Assembly: GCA_030737875.1 (NCBI GenBank)
Contig: CM060919.1
Location: 803,875,160-803,939,159 of the forward strand
Origin: Allium sativum
Lineage: Eukaryota > Streptophyta > Magnoliopsida > Asparagales > Amaryllidaceae
Direction of reading: 5' to 3'
DNA length: 64,000 nt
In this document: positions 23,510-35,660 of the stretch, one piece after another
Layout: each line of letters opens with the position of its first letter
Numbering within the stretch: position 1 is the stretch's first letter
Notes under the pieces: generated by a model
What the model saw: the letters and a program-made list of their open reading frames with translations, nothing else
What the model was told of the DNA's origin: nothing
Databases searched by the model: none
Made by a program: the position numbers and the translations under genes

Positions 23510-26217
23510 CACAGAGTAATGTTAAATAGACAATAACCAATATGAAATACATTTTTTTTTACCATTACATAACAAAGTATCCATCATACTGATTATGTCA
23601 GGTGCACGTTGGATGGTTTACAGTTTGAGACATACATTTTCTCCATCAAGAACCAAGAATATTACATGAGCCCTTACTCTTTAGCTACACTTTCCAGCAA
23701 GCCAGCAGTGCCCACCTAAGCAGGTAGATGCAACAAAATGGAAATTGATTTTATTTTTATTTCACATTTACTGACTGTTATGTCTGTTTGCATGTGGCAG
23801 TGTCAGTGAGTAGCTATAACGTAAAAACTATTTTACAATAAGTACTTGACTATCTTTACCATGGGAATTTATAACTTAAGCTATGTTAGTTTACTAGAGT
23901 GTAGAAGTAGCCTAAAATTTTTTATGAAAAAAAAGTGGTTCACTCAAGCAAGCAACAGTGGAAGTGCTATAATATAAAAAACATTATTTTGAGGAAAACT
24001 TAATAAACTTATTGAAAATTTTCTTTTTTATATCATCAGCAATTATTCCAAATTCAAGCAATTAGATAATGTATTCAAAAGTGAAAAACTGACAAGAAAT
24101 GTATTCAAAAGTGAAAAACTGACAAGAATTCTCTGAAGAAGTAAGATACCATATAATACGATAGTCAGATTGAAACCAATTCATAATTGAGTCCCTTATT
24201 AGTCCAACTTTTGGCCCAAACCAAACTCTTTCTTATTTCAACAAAGTATTTACAAGTGTAGACTTCCCATCAAGTGATAAGTTGAAAGACTCTTGGCTGT
24301 TTTACGTTGAATGAGAACAGTGCAATTCAATGGAAAGTAGCATATAAAATATTGACATGTATTAAAATTTTAATGATAGCTAGAAGCACTTTTATGACTG
24401 TATATTCCAGCACACAAAACAATATATGCATAAATAAAATTTGCTTTGTCCTATGCATTTTGCAATCAAATAGGCAAACTCATGTGTAATCAATTATAAC
24501 CTTAAGATTCTACATTTCTCACGATGAAGAAACTTAAAACCGATCAAACTTTGGCGCAAAACCTGATGACACAAATGATAAAAGAACATAAAATATTGCA
24601 CCCCTTCCATTGACATGGACTTCCTACTATTTTATAATATATTTCATCCAATTCCTTTAATTAGTTTGTTGGAGATAAAATACTGAATAAATCACCTCTA
24701 CGTTGGGCCTGTTAACCATAGGTGGTAGGTGTAGTACTTCCCCACAACAAAGCTTTATTACCTTCTATGCCGCCTCCATGGAATCTATGCTTCTTTTGAT
24801 CACCTTCTCTTCTCAGCCTCATCTTTATTCTGGTCATCCCCTCATTATTCGTATCCATACCTGCACATGTACCCATTTTCACAATAGTCAAATTGGACAT
24901 AGACCAATGGGACAATGTAAAGCTTAAGATGATCCTTAGCATTGACATGCAGATCCCCAGACAAGGCCCAACATGGCATGCCCTCTCCTCCGTGCCTGGG
25001 CAACTTATGTAGCTCATATGTACAATATAAAGTAGTGGTGACATAAGTGTATTGGTAACATAAGAAAATCCAATGCACAATAACATGCATTTCTTCTGCA
25101 TTATGTCTTAAGCCAAGAATCATGAAATTAAGAGTACAATTACAGTAACTAAGCTAAAAATTTGATTGCACTCATTCAGTAGCTTGTATTTGTTTCACAT
25201 GCACAAAACAATGTTACTGAAAAGTCATAATTTAGTAAACTTAATCATATTCTGGTTTGGCATGCTTTTTTATGTAAGGCATTTTGAGAATTTAGAATTC
25301 CATGTACAAAACTAGATTTTGCAAGAATGGGAGAAACATATGATAATACCATGCATTGGGTTTAATATGAAACACATCTCATGGTTTTTGAACAGAAGAA
25401 CCATACGAGCATATGTTTAACGGGAATGTGCATTTTCTCAGCTGGACAAGTTGAATAAGTTAATATATGGCAATTAAAATGTTAGCAAAATTCCTTTTAT
25501 CTTTATATCATATTACTGTCATATTTAGTTAGTTCGACAACGTCGGTTTAAACCATCCTTATTTTAGGATCAAATACATGTTACTTCTATGCCCAAGTAA
25601 ATTATTAATTTTCAACCTGAAAACAATATTAATAACTATATTATTGCACATGCAATTCTTAACATTCCAAATGTCAAAATACATGGAATGCGTGCTAAAA
25701 TAATTGGGTAAATTGATGGGCAAGTTTAAAGAAAAATGGAATAACACCTGTAGAAGCTAACTTTAAAATTGTCAAACTGGCTGCACTAAATTTCGTATCA
25801 CAAACTGTCTCCTTTTGAAAATTAACATGATACCATCAATTGAATAACAATAATATACAACTGACGTTGACTGCAGTTAGAGATCATCCTTGTATTACAA
25901 TTGGACAAGGTAGGAAGTATAGTCGACTAACCCGTATGAATGATGTTTGGACGAGAACTGCAAGAGCAAGTGTGGCAACGCCACCAACCACTTGGTGCGA
26001 TTTGGATGAAGCAGTCGATTAAGTCGCAATTTATGGAGGATTATACATGGAGGCTGAGGTGAAGATGGAGGCTAAGGCGAAGATGTAGGCTGAGGTGGAG
26101 GTGATAGAGGCAAAGGCGATGGTGTGGAATGGACGTTGCTACTGGGACAAACATGGTGGGAACTGGGAACGAACAGGAATAAATTGATTTAGGGTTATGG
26201 AAGAAGGAAACAAAAAA
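23510..26217. other. CACTA interior without recognisable gene
   Basis: AT-rich sequence with a 30-bp tandem duplication (24068-24127). The region 24700-25123 has overlapping short minus-strand frames without family similarity I can recognise. At 26040-26210 the minus strand has an AACCCTAAATC 5'-UTR-like stretch and tandem 30-bp CTCCATCTTC-type repeats. These may be leftovers of captured sequence; no function is assigned. Confidence 0.4.
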
Positions 26218-26608
26218 GGCAAATTCTATTCTAACTCACCAAATTGCTGAGTCGCCCCCAAAATCCCAAAAAACGTAAAATCCCCCTGTTTTCCGGAGTA
26301 ATCCCTTTTTTTTTAAAAAAAAAAAGATAAAAATGCCCTCCTTCGCGGTGCGACTGCAAGGTTATCTCATGTACCACGCAGGGGCAGTGCGTGGTACATG
26401 TAGGAACCTCGCAGTGCCACTGCGAGGTTACTTCATGTACCATGCAGTGCCCCTGCGTGGTACATGAGATAACCTCGCAGTCGCATCGCGAGGTAACCTG
26501 TCGCTTTGGAAAAAAATAAACACACGAAAATGGTACTTTCGTCCTCAGAAGTTTTAAAGAAAAGGGGGGGACAACTCAGCAATTTAATGAGTCTAAATAG
26601 TATTTGCC
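26218..26608. mobile_element. Foldback MITE with 9-bp target duplication (391 bp)
   Basis: Inverted termini begin GGCAAATWCTATT and pair for about 45 bp including AAATTGCTGAGT. Inside lies a second, longer palindrome (about 26343-26492) built from GTACCACGCAG, CCTCGCAGT and related phrases. It is flanked by AACAAAAAA on both sides (26209-26217 and 26609-26617), exactly 9 bp. No coding capacity; the transcript would fold into one long hairpin. Confidence 0.85.
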
Positions 26609-26790
26609 AACAAAAAATTGGGAAAGGTCTAATTATGAAATGGACGGCCAATGAAAAATTAAGGGGTTCGGACGTGTATATCCATTGAAATCATATCAGA
26701 CAACGATCGAAAAAGAGAAGGAAATTACGACAACCACGGTTGACTAAAGAATGTTGTGCTGTTTTGCGGTTAAGCAATTTTCTTTTAGTG

Positions 26791-27595
26791 GTGTAAAGTT
26801 ATTTAAGAGCACTAGCGAAGATGTAAGGCAGTCTAATTACACAAGCATCATTGGTAACTTTTGGTATGCCACTGGTTGTATTAGACCCAACACTGCCGAT
26901 GTCGTGGGATTATTATGTAGGTTTATTAGTAGATCTAGGATAGAGCATTAACATGTTATTGAGAGGGTCATGAGTTACCTAAAATAAACCATGAACCTTG
27001 GATTACATTATGAAAAGTTTTCAATTATTCTTGAAGATTATTCCGATGCAGACTAGAACACTTTATATGATGATTTAAAAGAGACCAGTGACTATATATA
27101 TTTAGCATTACCGGAGGAGTTGCTTCTTGAAAAATCCAGAAAACATACTATTTTGACTCAATTTACTATACAGACTGAGATAATAGCACTAGCCACAGCG
27201 AATGAAGAAGCAAAGATCTAAAGAAATCTGCTAGTTAAGATCTCCATATGGGAAAAACCGACACCAGTGGTGTAATCTATTGCGATAGATCTGCGGCTAC
27301 TGCAAAAAGTACAGAACCTTTATTACAACGGTAGAAGACGACAGTCGTAAGCACAATACTGTAAGAGAACATTACATATGTAGTGAAGACAATTTGACGG
27401 CTATTGAAAAAAATGGAACAAAACCGATATTACAACGGTAAGAAATGACAGTCATATGCATAATATTATTTGAGAACATCACACATGAAGTTATGATAAT
27501 TTGGCAGATCCTTTGACGAAAGGACTGACCAAAAAGAAAGTATTTAATGATTCTAAAAGAATGAGACTATTGCTCTGAGATTGAGGAATCACACA
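26791..27595 (+). pseudogene. Copia RT end and RNase H, 3' part
   Basis: Resumes RT directly after the CACTA element (VKLFKSTSEDVRQSNYTSII, then a degraded CIRPNTADVVG motif), then the RNase H region with YSDAD (near 27040) and the terminal DNLADPLTKGLTKKK motif (about 27500-27540). Several stops. Around 27302-27410 and 27415-27515 the RNase H tail is present twice in degraded form (YYNG..., then REH...), indicating a partial tandem duplication of about 110 bp. Gypsy element B cuts in at 27595. Confidence 0.8.
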
Positions 27596-27689
27596 TGAAA
27601 CACCTCACCTCCGTTAAAGTCACTCATGAAGGGAATGCCTTAACTTTGGTGGAGCATTATAGGTAAAAGACACAGATAATTTACAAGAC

Positions 27690-27691
<2 letters not shown>

Positions 27692-27729
<38 letters not shown>
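27692..27729. repeat. (TA)n microsatellite in B 3' LTR
   Basis: About 38 bp of alternating AT, against 11 bp (35755-35765) at the matching place in the 5' LTR of the same element. The difference arose after insertion. Confidence 0.9.
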
Positions 27730-27730
<1 letters not shown>

Positions 27731-27997
27731 TAGCGGAAAAAAAACTAACTTTATTTCAAACGTGGTTCATAACAAAACATTACAACAAACTGTTTCAAAC
27801 CAATTTCCAAACTATTACATCATAATTTCTGTCTTGATTATTTTCTAAAGAAGCATAAAACAAAATAAAACTGCATAAATCTCCAAGTAGTAGCGTATCC
27901 AAAGCCATAGCCAAAAGCAAGAGATTGCAAGTTATACATCACAGAGTCTTCAAGGTTGGAAAGATGAATGGTCCAAATTAAGCTGAACTATTCTCTC

Positions 27998-29927
27998 CTT
28001 GGGTACTAGGGGGACGGAAGAAAAGAGAGCGAAAGAAAAATGGGTCAGACATAAGTCTGAGTAAGTCCAGTGACTTTTTAGTGTGTGAATAAGGAAAAGG
28101 TTATGATAGGAATAAACTGAAAATAGGACAGTACCAGAACAGCAAACTAATATAAAACTATACAAGGCAAGATAGACCGAATATACATCGCACCCATGTT
28201 TAATTCTATGCACCTACTTATACTTGTCCAACTAGCACCACGTGTTCATGGTGAAATGATCCCCTTATATCGATCGGCTCCTACTCGCATGCATTTATCA
28301 CGTGTGTCATTCGGCCCCGCTTGACTGTAGATACCTGTGCTGGTCCCACTACGGGGTGTATCAAATCCTATGGTGGCAACCCGACACGATTCAAGATGCA
28401 CAGTGTATGACTACTGATGCCCAGTGCCTGCTTTTTCCACTCCGGAGTACATGCACGTCCGTACTCCGTCGGAATCTACTGACGCACCACCCGCCAACGT
28501 TTTGACCGCTTACAATTCAGCCCAGTAATCGTGCCTCACCCTATCTAGTTCAGGGTTCCATGATACATCTATGTGGGTTACTGCTGAAATGGGTTCCCGT
28601 TACTGGGGTTTTCTAGCCAACATTTTAAATTGGTTAAGTGTCCAAATTTACCTAACCCCACCCATTAGTTAGTTAACATGTTGAATTGGTTAAGTATTTA
28701 CTTAATTGACTTAACCCTACCAATCTTGACATAGCTTTATTAGAGCACCAACCACTCACATTAGACAGGTATTGTTGTGGTCACTGGATGTGCCGGTCGG
28801 TTCCGGGCAGTTTTACACCACAACTCAGTCTAACCTCGGGTCCTTTTTGGGCTCAATGCACTAACCACCCACATTAGACAGGTATCGTTGTGGTCACTAG
28901 ATGTGTCGGTCGGTTCCGGGCAGTTTTACACAACAACTCAGTCTAATCTCGAGTTAGGCATATTCGTCTTTTCTAAATTTACATATTTATCCTTTTATGC
29001 TTATATGTAAATTTGTCAACAATTTATTGTCATGGCCCACTTTCCTTCTAAATCAAATTCATGATTTTTTGTATGTAAATTATACCATTTCAATGTCATA
29101 CCATTTACATGGTTATGAGCCGAATATGTCAAGTACATGTAGTTTCATGTTTCCCCCCCAACGTTACCCTCGTTGTGCGTTCGCAAAGTTTCATAGAATG
29201 TTAGGCTCGACATTTTAGCCTAACTTATAAACTAAAACGGGAAAAAGAGAAACTTGCAACATTCCAACATCATACAAAAATATAGATCTCACTACAGATG
29301 TGTCACATGAACTTGGCATAATATACTTTTAATTATGAACTTGCAAACCAGATCTATGCAACATGAATCATAAAATAATAGTTTTACATGGAAATACCAA
29401 AACTTAATTAGCCATGTAGTGGTGAACTTGCATAGGGGTTGAATCATGCTAACATAAATCTAACATAAAGGCATATGGATCTAACATAAAGTTGTAGATC
29501 TAAACATATATGGTCATAGATATAAACATGTATGCATAATGGATCTAAACAATTAGGCATAAACGACATGACTTAGCCTAAACTTGTATGTACCATAAAA
29601 TCATCAAGGTCGTAGATCTAAACATGTATGCATAATGGATCTAAACAATTTGGCATAAACGACATGACTTAACCTAAAACTTGTATGTATCATAGTATCG
29701 CCAACTTACATATGATAATTTCATTCCCAAATTCCTATACAACATCATAGGTTTATTCACCAATTTCCACATAACATGATAGGTTCGATATACCACAATA
29801 GTTCATAGGCATATATAATATAATAGACATGAATCAGCATCGCATACAACTTGATACAATTCTATTTTACAATTTATTACAAACCACGTCTTTAATTTAT
29901 TCACATCTGAAAGGTAACTATACTTAC
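27998..29927 (-). other. Putative leader intron inside B 3' LTR
   Basis: Minus strand GTAAGT at 29927-29922, about 230 bp after the TATA-like box; CTGAC at 28048-28044; pyrimidine tract; then CTAGTACCCAAG|GAGAG, where the 5' LTR copy still reads CAG|GGAGG (CAG at 36038-36036). The acceptor here appears mutated. Confidence 0.45.
28774..28937 (-). other. Paired hairpin modules in B 3' LTR
   Basis: Module arms, minus-strand sense: GTTGTTGT (28937-28930) with ACCACAAC (28894-28887), 7 of 8 paired; GTTGTGGT (28824-28817) with ACCACAAC (28781-28774), 8 of 8. Loops of about 35 bases carry CTGCCCGGAACCGACCG. Each is preceded by a CGAG(G/A)TTAGACTGA lead or its variant. Confidence 0.75.
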
Positions 29928-30074
29928 AACAAAAGAAAAAACTTGATTTCTGGGATCTCTATTCTGAAACTAAATTGCTCGCCTTTGATGTAGACTAATC
30001 GTTGTTCTAAACTAGATTTGATTTAATTTGATATGAAGCTTCTATCTTGCCTTTTGAGTTGAAAGAGATGACGG

Positions 30075-30101
30075 CTATTCTAGGTTCACCATTGACGGCA
30101 T
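30075..30101 (-). other. Small upstream ORF in B LTR first exon
   Basis: GCCGCCATG context, 8 codons then TAG, between TATA-like box and donor. Same position as the uORFs of A, C and D. Confidence 0.35.
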
Positions 30102-30150
30102 GGCGGCTCTTGGAATGAATTAGTGTGATTTTAGGTTGAGAGTTAGATTG

Positions 30151-30157
30151 CTATATA
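30151..30157 (-). promoter_or_regulatory. TATA-like box of B LTR promoter
   Basis: Minus strand TATATAG, about 450 bp from the LTR 5' end, followed by the conserved first-exon region. The other B LTR has the same box near 62569. Confidence 0.5.
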
Positions 30158-30608
30158 GAGTTTTAATTAATTTTGAGTCGTCAGATTAACCCTAGAAGCA
30201 ATCAAGACCATCCAGTCAAGATAGGATAACACCTCAGCCCTAATGACTCAGCAAAGAGTCAGAAAGGACTCAGCAATGACTCACTGTTCGGATCAGAACA
30301 CTCCAGAAACCTGTGCAGGTCTTTAGCCCGACCTGTGCGCATTTGGCAGGTGTGCCGGTGCATTTTTTGTACTGGCGCACTTGTGAAGTACGCCAGTGCA
30401 TTCTGGTCGACTTCTAGTTTTCCTGCCTAACTTCGTTCGTCCATATCTCCTTCATACGTTATCCGTTTTACGCAAACTCGGACTCTATCTCAAGCAGAAT
30501 TCCGAGACGAACGCAATGGCGTAACCCGTATCCCTTAATTATCAAATTTGGAATTAATTATTCTTTAATTCGTCACTTTAATGTTAACTAAAAATACGGG
30601 GTGTTACA

Positions 30609-30643
30609 TTCTCCCCTCCTTAAAGGATTTCGTCCCTGAAATC
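30609..30643 (-). other. Polypurine tract and adjacent hairpin of B
   Basis: Minus strand: GATTTCAGGGACGAAATC (30643-30626), a short hairpin, then the purine run AAGGAGGGGAGAA (30621-30609) abutting the LTR start. Same arrangement as A, C and D. Confidence 0.8.
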
Positions 30644-31100
30644 TTCAAGTCAAGAAGAACGTATATCCTACCATTCAATCGTCCATCTACTCAACCATCA
30701 AACACAAACATCCATTGTCCTTAAAAGACTTCTAATGCTTCATGATCATATGTGTAGTGTCTGTAAATTTCCTTATCTAATGCAAAATCAAGCGGTCTAC
30801 TGATTCAGTTGACCTCCTTAATGCAAATTATGTCAGTGTCATGAGTCCATTATGTATGCAATCTTCCCTAATCATACTTTTTACATGAGTGCACAATCAT
30901 TCATATGAATTCAACATCCACATGATAACACATCGAGTTTCAATCATATACAAATACATATATGCATATGCAATATGAAAGTGACTGAGCCGATCTAACA
31001 CCTAAGGTGTGTGTATATGCATCCACGAGCAACCACTTGCAACCATCAATCATAACATGTTTCAAATACATGTTTACACCCATTGGTTTCTACCTAAGTA

Positions 31101-34100
31101 TCAAGATAACACTGAGGAAATATACTCAAAAAGGATAGATACGAGCATGAATAAACTTAAGGAAAAAGATATCAAAGATGTACCCTCAAAAAGAAAAGGG
31201 TAGGTTGTGCGTATCTTGGCCTCAGTCTCCCAAGTCGCGTCTTCCTCAGCGTCACTCCGTTGAACTTTAACAAGTTTGACTTCGCGGTTGCGTAGCTTTT
31301 TGACTTCTGTACCCAAGATACGAGTTGGAACTCTTCTCACAGTCGCCTCTCTTTCTACTTCTACTTCCTCTAATATGCTTGGTTCCACCACTTCCGCAGA
31401 CTCATGTAAGCACTTTCGTAGGTGAGAAACATGAAAGACATTATGAACTCCAGCAATCTTTCGGGCAGCTCTACTCAATAAGCCATCTTCCCAATCTTCT
31501 CAATGATAGGAAACGACCCTATAAATCTTGGTGCTAACTTTCCTGCAGATCCAAAGTGAACGACGTTTCTCAAAGGAGATACTTTAAGGAACACCTTGTC
31601 TCCAACTTCAAACTCAAGGTCGGTTCTTCTTTTGTCTACGTAGGAATTTTGTCTATCTTGGGTAGTCTTCATTCTTCTTCGTATCAAGTCCACTTTCTCT
31701 GAAGTTTCTCTGATCATGTCTGGTCCATGTATGAGCTTGTCTGTAGACTCCTACCAACAAGTTGGTGATCAGCATGGTCTTCCATATAAAGCTTCGAAAG
31801 GTGCCATTCCAATGGTGGCTTGGTAGCTATTGTTGTAAGCGAATTCCACGAAAGGAAGATGATCCTCCCATGTACCTCCAAAGTCAAGAATGCATAGTCT
31901 CAAGAGGTCTTCTAATACTCTGTTCACTCTTTCCGTCTGACCATCGGTTTGGGGGTGATAGGCCGTGCTTAAGCATAACTGTGTGCCTACAGCTTCTTGC
32001 AAACTCCCCCAAAACTCGCTCGTAAAGATAGGATCTCGGTCACTCACTATGCTGGAGGGTATCCCATGGAGTCGAACTATCTCTTTAAGATATATGGATG
32101 CTAGAGACGAGGCAGTCCTTCTACTCTTAACGGGTATGAAGTGAGCGCTTTTTGTGGGCCTGTCCACTATTACCCAAATATTGGTATTGCCTCTTCTTGA
32201 CCTAGGCAGCCCATCAATAAAGTCCATCGAGATGCTATCCCATTTCCACTGTCGGACCTCTAGAGGATGAAGCAAACCACCAGGTTTCTTCTACTCCGCC
32301 TTGACTTGTTGGCATATCATGCACTTAGAAACGAATTCAGCTACATCCCTCTTCATGCCATTCCAAAAGAAAACCCTTTTGATATTTTTGTACATTTTGT
32401 CTCCACCGGGGTGTATGGTCAACTTGGAATGGTGTGCTTTTTCAAGAACTTTCTTCACAAAATCCCTTGCTTGTGGGACGCATAGTCTTCCATCCCGCCT
32501 CAACCATCCCTTATCATCGATGGAGTATCTATTGAGGTGACTAGAAGTCTCACCCCTACTCAGCTTATCTATCACATTAACTAGCTGAGCGTCTTCACGT
32601 TGTGCGGTCCCTATTGAGTCCAAAAGAGTTGGCCGCACCTCTAGCGATGCTAACAAACCAGTCACATGATCGACAGAGGGTCTAAAATCAAAGTTGGCTA
32701 TGTACTCCAAGCTTTTCCTTTCTACAAAGAGAAGGCTTAGGGTCAGCTTATTTCTACTCAAAGCGTCTGCTACTACATTGCCCTTGCCAGGAGTATAGGA
32801 AATCTCAAAATCATATGAGGCAAGAAACTCCATCCATCTTTGCTGCCTCAAGTTGAGATGAGATCTTTCTGCGAGAAAAGGTACTTCAACAATTTATGGT
32901 CAGTAAACAATTCCAACTTCTCACCTAGGAGATAATAGCGCCAAGACTTAAGCGCAAAGACGATGGCAGCCAACTCTAGATCGTGGTTTGGGTAGTTTTT
33001 CTCATGTACTCTCAACTGTCTTCCACCATAAGCTACTACCTTCCCTTCTTGCATCAAGACAGCGCCTAGTCCCGTACCGCATGCATCTGTATATACGGTT
33101 AACATCTTGCTTTCATCAGGCAATGTCAGAACTGGGGCTGTTGTCAGAGCCCTTTTCAAGCGTTGGAAAGCAATATCGCAATCCAAATCCCAAGTAAAAG
33201 TTAATTTCTTCTTTGTCAACCTTGTAAGTGGAGCTTAGATTTTCGCAAAATCTTTTACGAACTTTCGATAAAAGCTTGCTAACCCGAGAAAGATTCGGAC
33301 TTCGGTTGCATTCTGTGGGACCTTCCAATCTTGCACCGCAACTACTTTTGCGGGGTCCACAACTAATCCCTCTTTGGACATCACATGTCCAAGAAACCTT
33401 ATTTCTTCTCTCCAGAAATGGCATTTGGAGAATTTGGCTTTTAACTGATGTGCACGAAGAGTATCCATGACTTCCTTTAGATGCTGAGCATGCTCTCCCT
33501 CACTCTTCGAGAAAATCAAAATGTCGTCCACGAAGACCACTACAAACTCATTGAGGAACTCCCTAAACACCCTGCTCATCAAATAGACGAAATAAGCCGG
33601 TGCGTTTATCAAGCCGAAAGGCATGACAAGCCACTCGAAGAATCCATCCGGAGTTCTGAACGCGGTCTTATCATTGTTGTCTTCAGCCACTCTTAGCCGA
33701 TGAAACCAGGTAGCCCAATCTAGTTGGGAGAAAACCGATGCACCTACAAGATGATCGAACAAGTCGTCTATTCTTGGGAGTGGGTGCCTATTTTTCTTGG
33801 TCAGGTTGTTTAGCTCCCTATAATCAACGCATAGGCGAAGCGAACCGTCCGCTTTAGTTGCGAACACTACTGGAGCACCCCATTCAGAAATACTCCGCCT
33901 TATAAACCCCTTTTCTAGCAGCTCTTTAACTTGCTTGTTGAGCTCTTTCCACTCCTTTGGAGCTATGTGCCTAACGGGTAAGGCGACGGGTTTTTCATTA
34001 TCAACGAGGTATATGTGGAAGTCTATCTCCCGCTTCGGAGGTAAGCCCTTCACCTCTTCAAACACATCCGAGTATTCACAGACTACTCTAACAGACTGCA

Positions 34101-34599
34101 AGTTCTCAATAGATGCATCAAGAGATTCTAGATAACTAAGCATAACAGATTTCATGGGATTACAAGAGATTTCGAGAGTGTTACCGAGGCGAATCATGAG
34201 TCTAACCACTCTCTTTTCACAATCAAGGACGACACTATTACTGGATAGCCAATCCATGCCTAGAATCAACCCATAGCCCGTGAAGCCCAAAACATAGGCA
34301 TTACATCTAAACCCAACACTTAGTATATAAATTTGCAAATCCAAACAAACCATTGACAAATAAGCTGAGCCCCCAATTGGATTTGAAACAACTAAGGGAT
34401 CCTCAACTATACTAGTGTCTAGGTGCAGAGATTCAACTAAAGCAGTAGATATAAAAGAGTGCTATGCGCCGGAATCAAAGAGTGTACGAACAGGGTGATC
34501 AAAAAGATAAACTAAACTCTCAACAGAAACATTTCTACCTCATTCTTGCGGAGGTGCTATGAGAGTGTGAACCTGCCCTCCAGAAGTAGAACCAGCCCT
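31101..34599 (-). pseudogene. pol of element B (protease, RT, RNase H, integrase, chromodomain-like tail)
   Basis: Domains in order on the minus strand. Protease has an intact DSGA site at about 34470, followed immediately by a stop. An open stretch 34359-33235 holds the protease end ([10 protein letters not shown]) and RT with FVDD near 33525. RNase H begins [17 protein letters not shown] (about 33090) and its second half reads on from 32851. The integrase zinc finger H-H-C-C is near 32440-32310, and the core keeps MDFIDG, SDRDP and the Glu of QTERVN (32275-31769). The tail resembles a chromodomain (AEEDATWE...YPFLF, to about 31200). Breaks: stops near 33237 and 32290, a frameshift near 32850, a stop at 31475. 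The lost normal stop lets the last frame run to 31101. Confidence 0.88.
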
Positions 34600-35476
34600 C
34601 TGCTCTTGCCCTTGCTTTCTTGGGCAGTCCTTAGCCATGTGTCATGTCTCGCCGCAATGGAAACAACCACCCATCTTCCTCTTCTTCTTTCTGCAGTCCT
34701 TAACCAGATGTCCAGGAATGCCACAGAAATTGCATTTCCTCTTGTCATGGGATTTGTTGTTCTTCCCGCTTTTCTTTGAATCTGTCTTCTTGTTCTATGA
34801 CCCCTCCACTTTCTTGTCTTGAGGCACCTCCACCTTTGCCTCTTTCTTGCCCTTGCCTTCCTCGTGTAAGAGTGTCATGTCCATCAATCTTTCATAATTT
34901 GCACCTATAGGTATGTGGGTCACAGCTAGGCTGTGTAGTGGCTCATTTAATCCCTTAACAAAACGGAGAGCCTTCTTATGAGGAGTGTTCACTAAATCCA
35001 ATCTGAATCTGGCCAGCTGGTTGAATTGGTTGACGTATTCTTTGACCGTCATACTTCCTTGCTTAAGAGATAAGAACTTTTCCACCTGTAGACTTCGTTC
35101 AGCTTGTGAGAGGAATTTCATTTCAAACCTCATTCTAAAATCCATCCAAGTTTCAATTGGTCTTTCAGCATTAGTGACTTCCAACCAATAGGAGGCTTCG
35201 TCTTTGAGCAACTACACCGCCAACTGTATCTTCTGTCTATCATCCACTTTGAAGATATCGAATAGATCCTCAGTTTCTTTGAGCCCGTTCCTTGCTTTTA
35301 CGAATGATTCAGTTCCATTGAAATTCTTTCCACCCATGGCTCTAAAGCCTCTACAAATCTTTGAGAAAGCATTTGCATGAGGAGGAGGAGGAGGAGGAAC
35401 CACGGTAGCTGGGGGAGAAGTAATGTCTGCTGGGCCTGCGTCGTACACCCTCTGAAAGGTTAAGATTCCCAGACAT
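34600..35476 (-). pseudogene. gag of element B
   Basis: ATG at 35476 matches the gag start of C (MSG...LNL.EGV), but sequence between EGV and the AGPA motif is deleted, shifting frame. Capsid-like region: FSKICRGFRAMGGKNF...ETEDLF, then a TAG at the Trp codon of LAVWLL, then DEASYWLEVTNAERPIETW and the MTVKEYVNQFNQLARF motif (35211-34795). Two CCHC zinc knuckles (CNFCG..GH..KDC, CFHCGE..H.AKDC) follow in degraded frame around 34740-34620. Gag and pol lie in one frame in the related element C. Confidence 0.85.
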
Positions 35477-35646
35477 GCTGAAACGAAGAAGGAAAGATTC
35501 AAAACAAAGGATAGAAAGATAGTGCATATGGCTTTGGGGGACTATGCCTTTTAAAGTAAAATAACACTTTTTCTTGAAAAATGCTTCTTTATTCTTCTTT
35601 TTTAAAAATAGTTTTCAAAAACTTTTGTTTGATCTAGTAAACCTTT

Positions 35647-35658
35647 GCTCTGATACCA
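35647..35658 (-). other. Primer binding site of element B
   Basis: Minus strand TGGTATCAGAGC, perfect match to initiator-Met tRNA 3' end, two bases from the LTR end at 35661. Confidence 0.9.
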
Positions 35659-35660
35659 AG

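Larger units (their letters stand above)
17929..26790. mobile_element. CACTA (CMC/EnSpm) DNA transposon, non-autonomous
   Basis: Begins CACTAGACCAAAATACG and ends in TAGTG; the reverse complement of the right end is CACTAAAAGAAAATTGC, close to the usual CACTACAAGAAAAT terminus. It is flanked by the 3-bp direct repeat GTG (17926-17928 and 26791-26793), the duplication size of this superfamily. It interrupts copia RT, and its removal with one GTG restores the reading frame. I see no transposase (TNPA/TNPD) coding sequence in its 8862 bp. Contents are subterminal repeats, AT-rich filler, possible exon-like islands and two MITEs. Confidence 0.88.
27596..30608 (-). repeat. 3' LTR of element B (3013 bp)
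   Basis: On the minus strand it begins TGTAACACCCC and ends GGTGTTTCA (plus strand TGAAACACC at 27596). It holds a TATA-like CTATATA (plus 30151-30157), a uORF (30075-30101), a donor GTAAGT (29927-29922), two hairpin modules (28774-28937), the CAGTAACCC...ATTACTGGGCTG block (about 28515-28615), CTGAC (28048-28044) and a decayed acceptor AAG|GAGAG near 28000. An extended (TA)n run at 27692-27729 is unique to this LTR copy. Confidence 0.9.

Noticed and set aside
24712..25123. Overlapping minus-strand frames of 92 and 129 codons as a CACTA gene
   Set aside because: No recognisable transposase or host family, two frames compete, and composition is like the surrounding filler.
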